DNA of 64,000 bases, from the NCBI GenBank assembly GCA_018697195.1, contig CM031857.1, positions 93,568,617 through 93,632,616 on the forward strand, written 5' to 3'. The DNA comes from Certhia americana. Its lineage: Eukaryota > Chordata > Aves > Passeriformes > Certhiidae. The notes below the pieces were generated by a model. That model ran no database searches, was not told the DNA's origin, and worked only from the letters and a program-made list of their open reading frames with translations. Both the position numbers and the translations under genes were made by a program. Positions 26,801 through 38,600 of the stretch are shown here, one piece after another (the first letter of the stretch is position 1; the number at the start of each line of letters is the position of its first letter).

Positions 26801-28324
26801 TCACTCTGTGTGGAAAAAATAGATCTGAGCTTATAGAGTGCTCTTATTTCTGCTTAAAAGAATTATTTGAAAATGTTTATATGCATATGATGGATAGATG
26901 GAATTTCTTCTTACTGCTTTGGAAGGAATTACTCATAACATGTCTGTCCCTTATGAAACAAAAAGAAATTCAGTATCTACCCTCACCTATAGGATAAAAT
27001 ATATCTCCAATTTTAAATTCAATTTCCTTATCTCAGTAGTTCAGACACATGTGGCAAATTGCAGACTGTGGAGAGCAAAGCTGCCCATTCCCAGAGGGTT
27101 TGCCTGCACAGCCCTGTCTTCTGCATCCATGGGCACCTTGAGCAGGGCTCTCAGGAGCAGAACATTTTTCTGCAGAATCAGCTTCTGTATCAATGAATCA
27201 GGAGAGCACAGAGGCAGTGCAGCTCCTGACACATGGATGCCAGTGCGTGGACAGAAGAGTTGGGCACACAGCTCCTTGCTGCACCAGCACGGGTTAGGTC
27301 TCTGCCTCCTGTTAACCACTCTTCCAAAACTGAGGAGAAGGAGGACAGACTAATTAATACCACTGCTCTGGACCTGAGCTTGGTTCACCAGAACTAAGCT
27401 CAGTTCTTTTTGTACCATGACCACACCACAGTGCAGTCTGTTTCTACAGGGACTGACAGGGGCTCCACAAGGCTCAGCACATTTGTTCCAGTGCTACTCT
27501 GCTTCTGGTATCTGGAGGCAATGAAGGCACATGAAAAAGACATTAGGCCTGATATGATCAGTCTAGATAGTCTGTGGTTAGGCAGCATGGACATAAAGCA
27601 GAGATTATCTGGAGCCAAAATACGTTGCCCACAGACAGTGGAGGTATTCAGGCTCCCTGATCATTCATTCACTTCAGATGACTGCATAAACCCCAATTAG
27701 ATTTCAAGTCACTTCTGTGAATAAAGCCACAAGCACTTTTCTCTCTTTCTCATTCTTTTCTGGCCATTTACTTGTCCATGAGTGCCAGAGTCCTAGGGTG
27801 CAGAACAGGAAAGGCTTTTCTGCATTCTGGGACAGTGGACCATTCAGGTACAGACTTAGAAGATCAGGATTTTAGTTAAGAGCAATCACATGGTGTAAGT
27901 GTATATAAAGATCTCAAAACCTCTCTTTGATCATAATCTGCATAAAAATGAAGGCAAAAATTTGCACAAGTTTGTTTTCAAAATTTTATCTATATATTGA
28001 TATGCAGCCTTTAAAGAAACCTGGAAAGGGGAAAAATGAAATCTGAGTAACTTATTAAATGGTAATTTATTATTTTCCTCACCTTTGTCAACTGTCTACA
28101 ACTAAACTGTTACTGGCACAACCTGTTGTGACTATTTCTTCAGCAGGCTTTCATAACACACTGCACAACACACTATGCAAACTGCATGTCAGTTCCCAGT
28201 GTCCTATTTTAAATTTGAGATCCTCCTCTTAGACAGTTCAGCTGCCAGGATTAAATAAACTCTGTCAGTCCTGGCCTGGAATTAAAGGTTTTTTCTCTCT
28301 TAATTACAGTTAGCTTCCAGCATC
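23821..28324. other. No gene seen; two GC-richer patches
   Basis: Mostly AT-rich. Patches at 27040-27345 and 27400-27695 have higher GC and overlapping frames on both strands (up to 151 codons plus strand, 92 minus). They show no motifs, no splice context and no retrocopy signs. They are possibly remnants of old repeats. Confidence 0.55.
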
Positions 28325-28533
28325 TTCTGGTTTATCACTGGAACAGGTTACCCAGAAAAGCTCTGGTTGCTCCATCCCTGGAAGAATTCAAGGCCAGGTT
28401 GGATGGGTCTCTGAGCAGCCTGGTCTGGTGGAAGGTAACTCTGCCCATGGCAAGGGAGTTGGAATTAAATGATATTTGAAGTCCCTTCCAAACCAAACTA
28501 TTTTATGATTATATAATGTTATGGTTTTATGAT
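28325..28533 (+). mobile_element. Old CR1 LINE 3' fragment
   Basis: CR1 3' end, plus orientation. The sequence runs GGAACAGGTTACCCAGA, CATCCCTGGAAGAATTCAAG, CAGGTTGGATGGG, CTCTGAGCAGCCTGGTCTGG, TGCCCATGGCAAGGGAGTTGG, then CCCTTCCAAACCAAACTAT and a degenerate TTTTATGATTATATAATG tail. This is the same part of the element as the 19.3-kb copy, but the two belong to somewhat different CR1 sub-lineages (AGCAGCCTGGTCTGG versus AGCAACCTGATCTAG). It is 5'-truncated and has no coding potential. Confidence 0.88.
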
Positions 28534-29254
28534 CCAGTGTACTTTCAACAAAGATAATTTTGTTCTTTCTTTCATAGTTGATCACCACTAGTGGAAGATG
28601 AGGGAATTGTGAGGGAAGTTGAGGCAAAAATGAGGGAAGAATGAAGAAAGAATGATTTTTTTTTTTCATTACTCCACATCCTCAACAAAGCATGGCAAGA
28701 CTTACTGTTTAATGGGTCACAGGCAGTATTATTTGGCCATATAAGGTTTTGAGGAATTGAGACATGAGTCAATCCACAGTAACCAAGTCAACATTGAAAC
28801 ACAGTGCCTGAAAATTGCCAAACAGTGGTGGGATTGCATTGACACAAATCTACGTCACAATATACACATACCAAGCTGTATCTCAGCTGGCTATGCAGAC
28901 TTCAGGGTGATGAATTTCAGGATAAAGCTTTAGAGATGATGGCTAAGAAGACAAATACCTAGCTTAACTAATAACTTTTTGTATTTGTTGTAAACAAATT
29001 TGTTGTAAAGCCTGAAGAATTGAATGGCAAAATTATTGCTGAATATCAGTTGCCTATGAATCAGTACATAAATACATGTGTATAAGCATGAATGTTTATC
29101 AACAGTAACCATGTTTTTTTGTTTTTCTTGCTTTATCCTCCAAAAAACAATTTAAACAAAACTATATGCTCTAATACCTAATTTTTTCTGTAAAATATTT
29201 GATATTTTTATCATTAAACATAATTCTATGTGTGAAAGTCATTGATTCCTTATT

Positions 29255-29385
29255 TTATTTTTATAAAATTATTATTAATTTACAATTAATTAATTATATT
29301 AATTATATATATTAATAAAATTATTAATTTATTTTAATTAATTAAATAATTATAAAGATATTAATTTTATTTTTTAAAATGCAGG
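29255..29385. repeat. AT-rich low-complexity tract (TTAATTA)
   Basis: Overlapping TTAATTA, TTATTAAT and ATTATATTAAT units with almost no G or C. Confidence 0.87.
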
Positions 29386-30352
29386 CATCATATTTAATGA
29401 ACACAAACAGTGTTTTTTAGCTCTGAACTAATGAGAACCATAGAACCATGAATTCCTTCCTCAGAAGCTGCCATGGGTTTTTGCTCTTCATGTACTAAAC
29501 ATTTCACAAGATAAAAAGCTTTGCCATACGATCTAATCCAAAATGTCTAGCCATTAATGGAAATACGTTCCTTGAAATTATTTTCTTCTTTTTTGACATT
29601 TCTCCTTACACAGTAAAGGTGAAAGAATAAAAATAGAACACAAGTATCTTAGAATTTAGAACACCTTATCTTAGCATTTTTAAAGTTAAATTTCACTATT
29701 CTTAGCTGGAGGAATGATACATTTGATATAACAATATAATGATTCAAATATGCGAGGTAAAGAATTTAATTTTGCAGAACACTAAATGTGGTTTTACTTG
29801 ACTTGTGTAAAAAATAAGTCATATTTCAATATTCCTTATGAAATGAATGAAGTAATTTCTTCATCCCTTAGCAGTGATTTAAAACTAAGTAGAAAATAAT
29901 AGGGAAAAAAAACCCCATAACACAACACAGGCCTTTGGCTACACTTCTCAGCAATTCTAATTAAGATAAGGTGCTGAGCAATGCCACATGATATCTGTGA
30001 TGCCATTTAACTGTGGGAAGTAGAATATCTGAGTGGCTGCTTGGGGAAGGATTAAGAAACCAACTTTCTGTTGGGCAGAAAGCTGCTAGTAAAGCATTAA
30101 CTAACCATGAAGAGTAAATAAAAACAAATCCATGGTATTAATGTCATGAAAAAACCCAGCAAACACAGGTAAATTCAATGTCTTTTGATGGCTGTTGGAA
30201 GCTTGTTTTTATGCAGTGTACTTAACAGTCCACCTTTTTCCTTTACTTTTATTTGAAAAAATATGTTTCAAAGCATCTTATTTTTCTCCTTCGCCCCTAT
30301 TTACACATTCTTACGTGTTTTCTTACACACTTTATATATGGGGTTTTTAATT

Positions 30353-30440
30353 TTATATATATATATATATAAATTTCGCAGTTTATAAATTTTTCTTATG
30401 CAGCTCATATATATATATATGTATATATGAGCTCATATAT
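30353..30440. repeat. TA microsatellite with hairpin
   Basis: A pure (TA)n block at about 30353-30372 is followed by a 12-bp perfect inverted repeat: AGCTCATATATA at 30402-30413 and its complement at 30422-30433, separated by an 8-nt TA loop. A further partial copy of the CATATATG element follows. Confidence 0.88.
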
Positions 30441-33325
30441 GTAGTCCATGTCTAGGACTGATTTTATTTGATATATATGGTCAGCTTGTCAGAAGGAAAA
30501 AACCCCAAGCACTCACTGTGCACTGATTTGGCCTCAGCTGCAGGTAAGCTGTTTTTTAACAAGATTAGTTACAAATTCAGCTCAGGGAATGTTAAGAGAA
30601 AAATCAGCAGTAGTGATTTTCAGTCAGAAGCTGATAAATATCATATGAATGTTCCAGTATCGATTCAATCTGGTACATGGGAAGACAGGGTCTTGCCAAA
30701 TTCACAGACAAATATATACCAGTCACAAATCTCAAAAATTAGTAAGGTAATATTAGACATAAAAAAAATTTAATATCACTTGAGAACATACATGATTGTT
30801 GACCTGTAGCCTTCTTGAGAAGTCTGGTCATTTCTGAGCCTCCAGACATAGATTGGATTGGTGAAAATCAAGAAGGTCATATGGCCTGAACATCAATGAA
30901 CTTATATGACTGTGAAAGATGCTTGGACTGGGAATATTTAAGTTATGCCAATTTTTTAGAAATCTGAAAAACAAACATAAGATTCTGACAGAGAGACTGT
31001 ATTTCTTTTCTTCAGGACTCTGGTTAACAAGATTGTCTCAGAAAATAAGTGGTGTAGCTGTTATTAAAAGCTGTGTGGAGAAAAAATAAAAGTCTGACTG
31101 CCAATTGCTTGTCAACATCCTTTGGGCACATGATAAATCTATCTTTCAAAGAGCAAAACTTTGGTTTCTGTATAGCTTTCACTGATTTAATAAAACCCAA
31201 GTGTGCAAGATTAGCCTGAGATGTGTGAGGCCTTCCCCATATGGTTTCTGATGCTTCTGAGATAACTGGGAGCTGTGATGCCAGAATACTTTGGGAGAAC
31301 CCTGGAGAACCCTCTTTCATTTCATTTTAAGGCTGGTGTGTGGCTATCCCATTTTCAATGTATCATCTGGTAAGCCCATAACTGATATTAGCAGTCAATT
31401 TCAAGCCACAGATGACTTGATTAAACTCTTCAGACTCCTATTTCATTGGGTCAAGGCTGCCAAAAAAGAAAAAATAAATTCATATACACAAACACTTACA
31501 GGATGATGATGAGCCACAGTGAATTGAAATGATTTGCTAGTTTTATGATAGGCTTTGGACTGCATTGCTGCTGTGAGGAAAAGCAATAATATGCATAAAA
31601 TAGCATCTGGAAGGGAGAGGTAAGTAGGAATTATCTCCAAATCTGCTTTGAAGAAACTGTGGATGGCGAAGTCGTCTCTAGTTTCTGTGAAGGCAAGCAA
31701 GCAAAATGTGTGCGGTCTTCAGATGAGCTCATCCTCCCCCACATTAAAGCTTTTACACTGGTATTGTAGACTGGAACATTATGAAACTAAACATTATTTC
31801 ACAGACATTTTTTCCTTGGGGAAATGACTGCTCCTCAGCAGATTGCAAGACACTCCTATGCCACTCTGTGGCTGAGTGGCCTGAAAAGCTTCAATAATAA
31901 ATGTTTTTAATGGTTCAGAAGGATGGATTCTGAGTCCCCAGACAGCACACATGGCATAACTTGAGTATATAGCTATGCCAGAGTTAATTCAACTATTCTG
32001 ATGCACTGATGATTTGTTTAAACATCAGTATGACAAACACTAAGTATTGAGGATAAATATTAGAAAGAAAATCACTTGCAACTCATATAGTTAGTATTGT
32101 TGCCACCAGCTTAAACAGTGATAATTTGATGCAACTTGGATTCAAATACCACTAATCACATTTAATAAGAAAGAACAGATGTTTTCTGAGAGAAATTACT
32201 GAAAACATATCTGTATTTATAATGCAATCTTTTACCAGCAAGTTTTACAAAGTTTCAGTTGGTTTATTTCAGTTTCTAAGAAACAAGGTCCCTTGGTTTT
32301 AGTTGATTTTATAGACATTTTTCCTCTCATCAGTGTTTCCCCTATTCAACCAAAATAAAGGTGGCAATTCTAAAGTTAGTGACATTTTCTGACAGAAGAG
32401 CTACTGCCATTAATTGTAAGAAACCTTTGTAAATGCCCCACCATTTCAAAAACAGCTTGTATGTAACTTGAAGTCCTGTAGATCAAACGTAATATTTACT
32501 TTTTTTTTCCTTATTTCCAGGACAGTTTTTGTGACCTGGTAACTCTCCTTGGTTATCTTCCAAAAAAGACTGTCTTTTCTGCCCGTGTATCATCCTGTAA
32601 AAGACACACAGCATTTACAAAACAGTGTAATTACTTAGTCATTACTTTTCTATCCCATCACTATGATCATACTGCACAAAAGTTGCCCAAGTGGATGAAT
32701 ATTTTCCGTTTCAGGCTCTAGCGTAATACCACAAATGCACAACACATTTTTGAGGCCCTGTCCCAACAAGAAAAAAACACCATTTTTTTCCATCACAGCT
32801 GAGTGGAAGCTAAAATAATCAAGATGAGTAAATTGTATGACACTCATTAATATTTAACACATGGTTGCCACTTGAATTTTTTGGTAAACATTGGCTATCC
32901 AGTGAAATTAGGCATTAATGCTGTCATGGAACAGAAAATTAAACACTGGTTTTGTTGACCGCTGTGTGATCCTGATCTGCAGTGGTAGCCAAGATTGACA
33001 AAATAGCAACATAATGCCAAACTAAAGTAGGTAAATGGTACATTTTACTCCTTTATATAATTTTTTAGTTAGCTTGTGATTGTTTTCCAGAATATTAAGT
33101 TAATCTGGATATGTAATGACAATAAAACCCGAGAGTGCTCCATATATTCCCATTGGATAATGGTTTTCAAAGAAAAAAAATAAATAGGTTTTTGTTATTT
33201 TGTGAACTGCCTTGTATCATCTCTCAAAACCTGATCATGCCACTGATTCTCCCATATACTTATACAAGGATTTGTAGCAGAGTATGTGTCACACTCTTGA
33301 TTAAAGGGCATTTTCTCATAATCAC

Positions 33326-33376
33326 AGCACATTTTAGGACACATTTAGGCACATTTAGGACACATTTAGCACACTT
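33326..33376 (+). repeat. Short tandem array of CACATTTAGG units
   Basis: Four copies of a 10-12-bp unit, (G)CACATTTAG(GA), with small length differences. Confidence 0.85.
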
Positions 33377-33499
33377 CATTCACTGGTAAGTTTTGTGCAA
33401 TTTTACTTTCTAACATCTTTTCTGTCACTCTGTCCAGCAGACTTCACAGTATCTCTTACTGACAAACTATTTTAAAAATATACAAAGTTAATGGCCTTT

Positions 33500-33521
33500 G
33501 ATTTTCCAGTACTGGAAAATC
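33500..33521. repeat. Perfect 22-bp palindrome
   Basis: GATTTTCCAGT followed immediately by its exact reverse complement with no spacer. The symmetry stops sharply on both sides. It has the form of a dimeric protein-binding site, but no factor is assigned. Confidence 0.85.
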
Positions 33522-35374
33522 TTGACAGTCTTTCAGTTGTTAAAGCTCCAAATGCATAACAGGAACCTTTTAGACAGAACAACATTAATAATTGCACTGA
33601 TAACCAGGTGTTGGCTCAACACCTCAGTATTAAAAGTTTAATTCCAGACCACTTACATACATAAAACTATATATACACCAACTGCAACTGCTTCAAAATC
33701 TTACATGTTTCCATGTATGATTCAAAAAGTATTTGTGCCTTCATGTCTGTGAAGACACTCTGGGAACTCCACTGGTTCTATCCACTCAGCAATGGAGAGA
33801 TCTGAGTTTTCTCTGTTTCAGCCTGCCTACACTTCCTCCAGTAAGCCATGGCAAGTATCAGACTGCCAACTCCTTCCAAGTCAATTGCATTTTATTAGCC
33901 TAGCAGAATATCCCACTGATTTTCTTGTATTTATTTTGACTCATTTGGTGTTTTAGAAAGGAAATCACTGGAATAATACATTGGAACTGAACAGATATTT
34001 CTTTCTTTTTAAAATAAGCAGCCTATCTTCACCTACACAGAGGCAAATCCCTCCATGCGTGATAAAAAAATGGAAGTATGTTGGTATTAAGTGTAGTAAA
34101 TGTAAGGAAATGTAGCTCAAGCAATAAAATTTGATAATTTCTGTAATATCAGTAACAGTCTTGGTAGACCTAGAACTTTACTGGCATTTTAGCTGGCACT
34201 CTAGACTGATTTTAGACTAATACAGACACTACCCTTAACTTAGAGGGACATAAGGAGCTGACAGAGTAGTGCTACTAGCCTGAGTATTTATAAATAGATT
34301 GAGGTGTCTGTCAGCTGAACATTTAGGGATGTGCTAAAATAGAGTATCATTCTTTCATGTAAACTTGAGATACTAAAAGAAGGCAAGTTTAAGCAAGGCT
34401 TCAAGTAGGAACACCATTTTACAGCCTTCACATATTGGACTGATACTTGCTCTGTATCCAACCACCTCGGTTTATCCAACCCCTGCCTGTGGGAGCATTA
34501 AGGGTTACATAGATCCTATAACTTCATATAATAAAAATTTATAATTACAAATAGCAACTGGAATAAGCTCCTGGGAACCTGCCCACTCCTATTGGTATCA
34601 GTGGATTTGAACAAAGCTCCATCTTATACTGTAGAACATTTAAAACTGGGATAACTCCTGAATAGTTCAAGCATGAACAAGTTTGCTGTGATACTTACTG
34701 TGTGAATCTTGTCCTTCTGGCTTGCAGCTACCTCTTTCTTTGGGCTGTAGGCACAATCAGACAGCTCTGATCATCACCTTCCCTCTAGACAATGTACAGC
34801 ATATTTATGATTTTTTTTTCTACCTCTGCTGTTCTTAAGTTTAAATGTTGAGAACAGTAATATTTCTGATCTCTCTCTGCATTGTTTTCCAAATTCTGAC
34901 ATTGACAACCACTAACAAGAATTGTTCTTAAATCACCTTCTTTATATATGATTTTACAGGGATTCCACAGAGCCTTGTCCCACACTTACCCATACCCCAG
35001 TCTGCAGGGTTATATTATACTCATTTTTATGTGGAAATATTTCTTATCACTAATTGCAAGGAGATTCTAGATATCTAGATTATAAAATACAATTCACTTT
35101 TTTGACTACTGAGGAAAGATGAGGTTAAAGCCACTTAGGGTTTCTATGCAGTTTTAATTCATTGTGTTCTGAACTCACACATTCCACCCAGCCCTTTACT
35201 CTGTGTTTTGCTGCTTCTTTTCCTCTTGCTCTGTCTGGTGAATTTTTCTGAAGTTGTTAGGTATCTCACTGTCCTTGTAGAATTTCTAAATCTCAGACAT
35301 CATTTTGTTGCCTTTTCCCAATCTGGAAATGAATCTCAAGCTAATTTTAGTAAGGAAGTAATATAAAGAGGATC

Positions 35375-35380
35375 TTTATT
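35375..35380 (-). terminator. LTR polyadenylation signal
   Basis: AATAAA on the minus strand (context TTCAAATAAAGATCC), about 80 bp downstream of the TATA box of the same LTR-like segment. Confidence 0.6.
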
Positions 35381-35457
35381 TGAAGGGGCAGTTATATATC
35401 AGGGGCAGTTATAGAAAGATGTCCACAAAAGCCCACCCCTCTCAGGGGTGAGTACAT

Positions 35458-35464
35458 TTTTATA
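35458..35464 (-). promoter_or_regulatory. LTR TATA box
   Basis: TATAAAA on the minus strand, inside CCTATAAAAATG. It sits just upstream of the hairpin and poly-A signal of the 35.3-35.7-kb LTR-like segment. Confidence 0.6.
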
Positions 35465-35667
35465 GGTTTTAGGAAATTAATATCATTGATAAAAGGCACC
35501 AGTCAGGAGGACAAGTGGTGATGCATTTCCCCCCCAGGTCAAGCCCCTTCTCTGGAGACCCCCCTTCAGCACTGGCTGTAATTTGTCCATGAGAATGAAT
35601 CTCCAAGAGTTGTTCTTGGCCTTGGTTCCCAGGAAGAACCAGGATAGCACAGGGGCTAGCACAAGCA

Positions 35668-38600
35668 CCTCCCAGGGCTTGGAGCTCAGAAATTTGTTTT
35701 GTCTTTCTGCTTAAGGAAAGGCCACGGAAAAGTACTGGGAAAACTAGCCACTAATACAATAGGTGACAGAGTTATAAATAGATGTGTGAGGAATACAGAG
35801 AACATATAAAAGAAAAAGGCGAACCCAAGCAGCATCAATTTGACTTTGCATGTTCCCATCTCTTGTGCACTTTGGTTTTGGTACTTTTTGCAGCTTGATT
35901 TGAGCATTTCTACTTTATAGAATCTGTTTTCCAGCTGCCTGTCCCCCTTGATCTATTGAGTTCACACATCTCTCTTTCCTTGTACTTTCAGCCTCTCTTA
36001 GGTGATTTCTGCATATTAATGCAGACTGAGATAAGGTTTGCATATGCCTAAATTTGCATCTTCCAGAAGTCCTGCCTGTGGTTTTGGATCTTAAATTCCA
36101 ATTGCTATTTGATCTGTGATAATTAAATCTGGCAAAATGCCACAGTTGACATTGTTCCAAATAATTTAAGTTAGACAGGAATTCCTCAATGAATTCTTCT
36201 TTGTTTCTGAAATTTCAAATTAAGTCTGATCTTAGAGAGATTTCATTTATTTCTTGGGCATGCAATGTACCTTAAGGCACCTTACTTTTAGAGTTAAAGT
36301 TATAATTCTAGTTTGTAGTTGTATTATTATAAACATCAGTAACTTCAAGGCCAGTAAAATAGGCAATATCAAATATACTGTTCTGCTTCTAGATATAGTC
36401 CTCTTTAATATTTCTTCTGATATCTAGATGATAGAAGTGAAAGTCTTCAAAATTTACAGACTTAAACACAGTGTAGAATGACAAAAAAGACAGAAGACAG
36501 TATTAGGAATTGATTTGGGCAGGCTGGAAAAAGAGTCTGAAAAATGGGGCACAATAAGAACAGACCATACTTTACACTCATGAAAGAATAATCAACAGCA
36601 GAGACACTGTAAAACAAACAGCCTTTCTTTGTGAAGGAATCTTGACATAAACACGAAACTAACATGAGTCAACTGCAACTGTTATAGGAGAGGCATAGAG
36701 CATATTGAGACACGTAAACAAAAAAAGAATTATAAGTAGTTCTTCAGTCAGTTCATCATTGTTACAGCCTTAGATAGAGTAATGGGTCCAGTTTTAGACA
36801 GAGCATATGAGGGAAAGAAAAAAAGATTAATCTGAAAGTTAAAAAATCTGGTCTATGGCAAGTCTTGTTTTGACTAAAGAAGAGAAAATTGAGAGAGGAT
36901 GTCATACAAGTCCCCAGGAAAGTAAAAACTGTTTCACATTACTCTGACAAGAAGCAAGGGAAAAAAAAAAATCTGTGTTCTGGGTCCATGTAGAAAAATA
37001 AGACAACATGAATTTCAGCTACAAAGACATTCAGGTTAGCTTCTAGGAAAAATATTCTAGAAAAAAGAACCAATAAAAATGATAAAGTGTGCAAGAAAGT
37101 TACACTGCTTCAATTAACTGATATCTTTGTAAGCAAATTAGACAGATTATTTACAGATTTTTCTGAGTATCTAATGCAAAATATTAGAATTATTATCCAA
37201 CCTCTGCATATGTTGTGAAACTCTATTTTTCTATAATGATGGGGTAAAAGTCAAGATCCAACAGCCACTTTTTATTACATTCTTTCATGAAATTAAATCT
37301 AACTGTTCAAGTGCATGTTTTACTTCTTGACAGTGTCTTTTTTCAAGAAGACCTTCAGTTCTTTGTGTTTCTTCTTACCTGAAAGTCACTCTGCCTCTCT
37401 GCCTAACCAGATCAGGCTGACCAACTTTTTTCCTGCATACTTCAGACTTAAGGGCAGACTGCCTACGTTTTTCCCTAGATACTTTTTAGTTAAGGTCTTA
37501 CCGAGTACTACCAGCCTGACACTGGCTTTTAGTTGGTTTGTTACCATTCTGAACTTGCAACCCAGAATTAAACTCTGAGGATTTATTAGGGATGAAATTC
37601 ACAGGAACAAGTCCACAAAACAGAAGTGGGAAAAGGACTGTCTACACTTTTTGAGAAATGCTGTGCTGACGATAGGACTAAAATCATATCCTTTTTCAGT
37701 GACTTGGGGACTGGGAGAGGTTATACTGCCTAATCAGGACACAAATATTTTATAGGTGTGTGTAGGCATCTATAAAACATTATTTAAAATTTTCAGTGAT
37801 CTTTTTTCTAAGATTCTGATGTTAAAGCAATAGGAAATTATGCCCTTTACTCTCAAAAGCCCTTGGTGAGAGCACTTTTTTAGGAAATGGCAAGCCAGAA
37901 TTCAATGCCCTCTTTATCTAAATTAGTCAAAAATGCACATTTTGTTCTTCCAGGAAAGAAGACCTAACTTCTGGGATCTAAGTCCAGACATCAGAAAATG
38001 GAAAAAGTTATTTGTTTTATTCCAATGTCTATTCAATTAAAAAAATGTGTGAATGGTTCTGGGAACAGGGACAGAATACAGACATGAGTTGGAAGCAGAA
38101 GAAAAGCAAATGAAATAGTACTGGAGTCAGGGACTGGGTCCCAAGGCTTTCCTTTTTTCTCTGTGTGCTGCCAGGCACTGCACAGGCACTGATCCCAGTA
38201 TGGAATGGAGGAAAGTGGGAACCTGTGCACTCAGACTGGGACAGTTCTGAGTAGCTACAGCTGCAGAAATGCAGCTATAAGCGAATTTTTAGGCTAAGAA
38301 GCAAGATGTTTAATGATGCTTAACTTCTCTGCTAGGTGGCTTTGCATCATGTTTTTTCTTGCATTGATGTCTGAGCCTTTAGTGACTAAAATTTAATAAA
38401 CTGGGACCAAAAAACCATCATGTTAAGAATTTGAATCCTCAGATAAGGCCACAATCACATGCTATGTTGATTAGAATCTTCATTTCATCTCATCAAATAA
38501 ATGGGGTTGCACAACTGCAATGAAAACAATATTTTGCTTAGTTATGCAACTGATTTGGCATTCAGACTTTCTGTTTGTCCATTCATATGTAAAATGAGAA

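Larger units (their letters stand above)
28534..35304. other. No gene seen: AT-rich unique sequence
   Basis: Holds the TTAATTA tract, the TA/hairpin element at 30.4 kb, the CACATTTAGG array and the 22-bp palindrome. The longest frame (30468-30773, 101 codons, Ser/Lys/Ile-rich) has no recognisable feature. Confidence 0.6.
35305..35667 (-). mobile_element. Probable LTR, boundaries uncertain
   Basis: The minus strand shows the order expected of an LTR. A U3-like GC-richer part (35667 to about 35470) is followed by a CCTATAAAAATG TATA box (35464-35458), a perfect 7-bp stem hairpin CACCCCT/AGGGGTG (35434-35450), a 12-bp tandem GGGGCAGTTATA, and AATAAA (35380-35375) about 80 bp below the TATA box. 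The likely upstream edge is GGGAGG|TGCTTGTGCTAGC, where GGGAGG would be a short polypurine tract. The likely downstream edge is GGCAACA at 35305. No convincing target duplication was found, so this may be one LTR of a broken provirus or an old, partly deleted solo LTR. Upstream sequence (35686-36160) contains two adjacent short minus-strand frames in different phases, one hydrophobic, which could be internal remnants but are not recognisable. Confidence 0.6.

Noticed and set aside
26898..27353. 151-codon plus-strand open frame
   Set aside because: The first third is AT-rich sequence and the rest is a GC-richer patch also open on the minus strand. No domain, signal, splice or retrocopy evidence; fits chance.
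33815..33850. Possible 19-bp microexon (acceptor TTTCAG, donor GTAAGC)
   Set aside because: Too short and without any supporting frame or neighbouring exon; splice-like words are common by chance.
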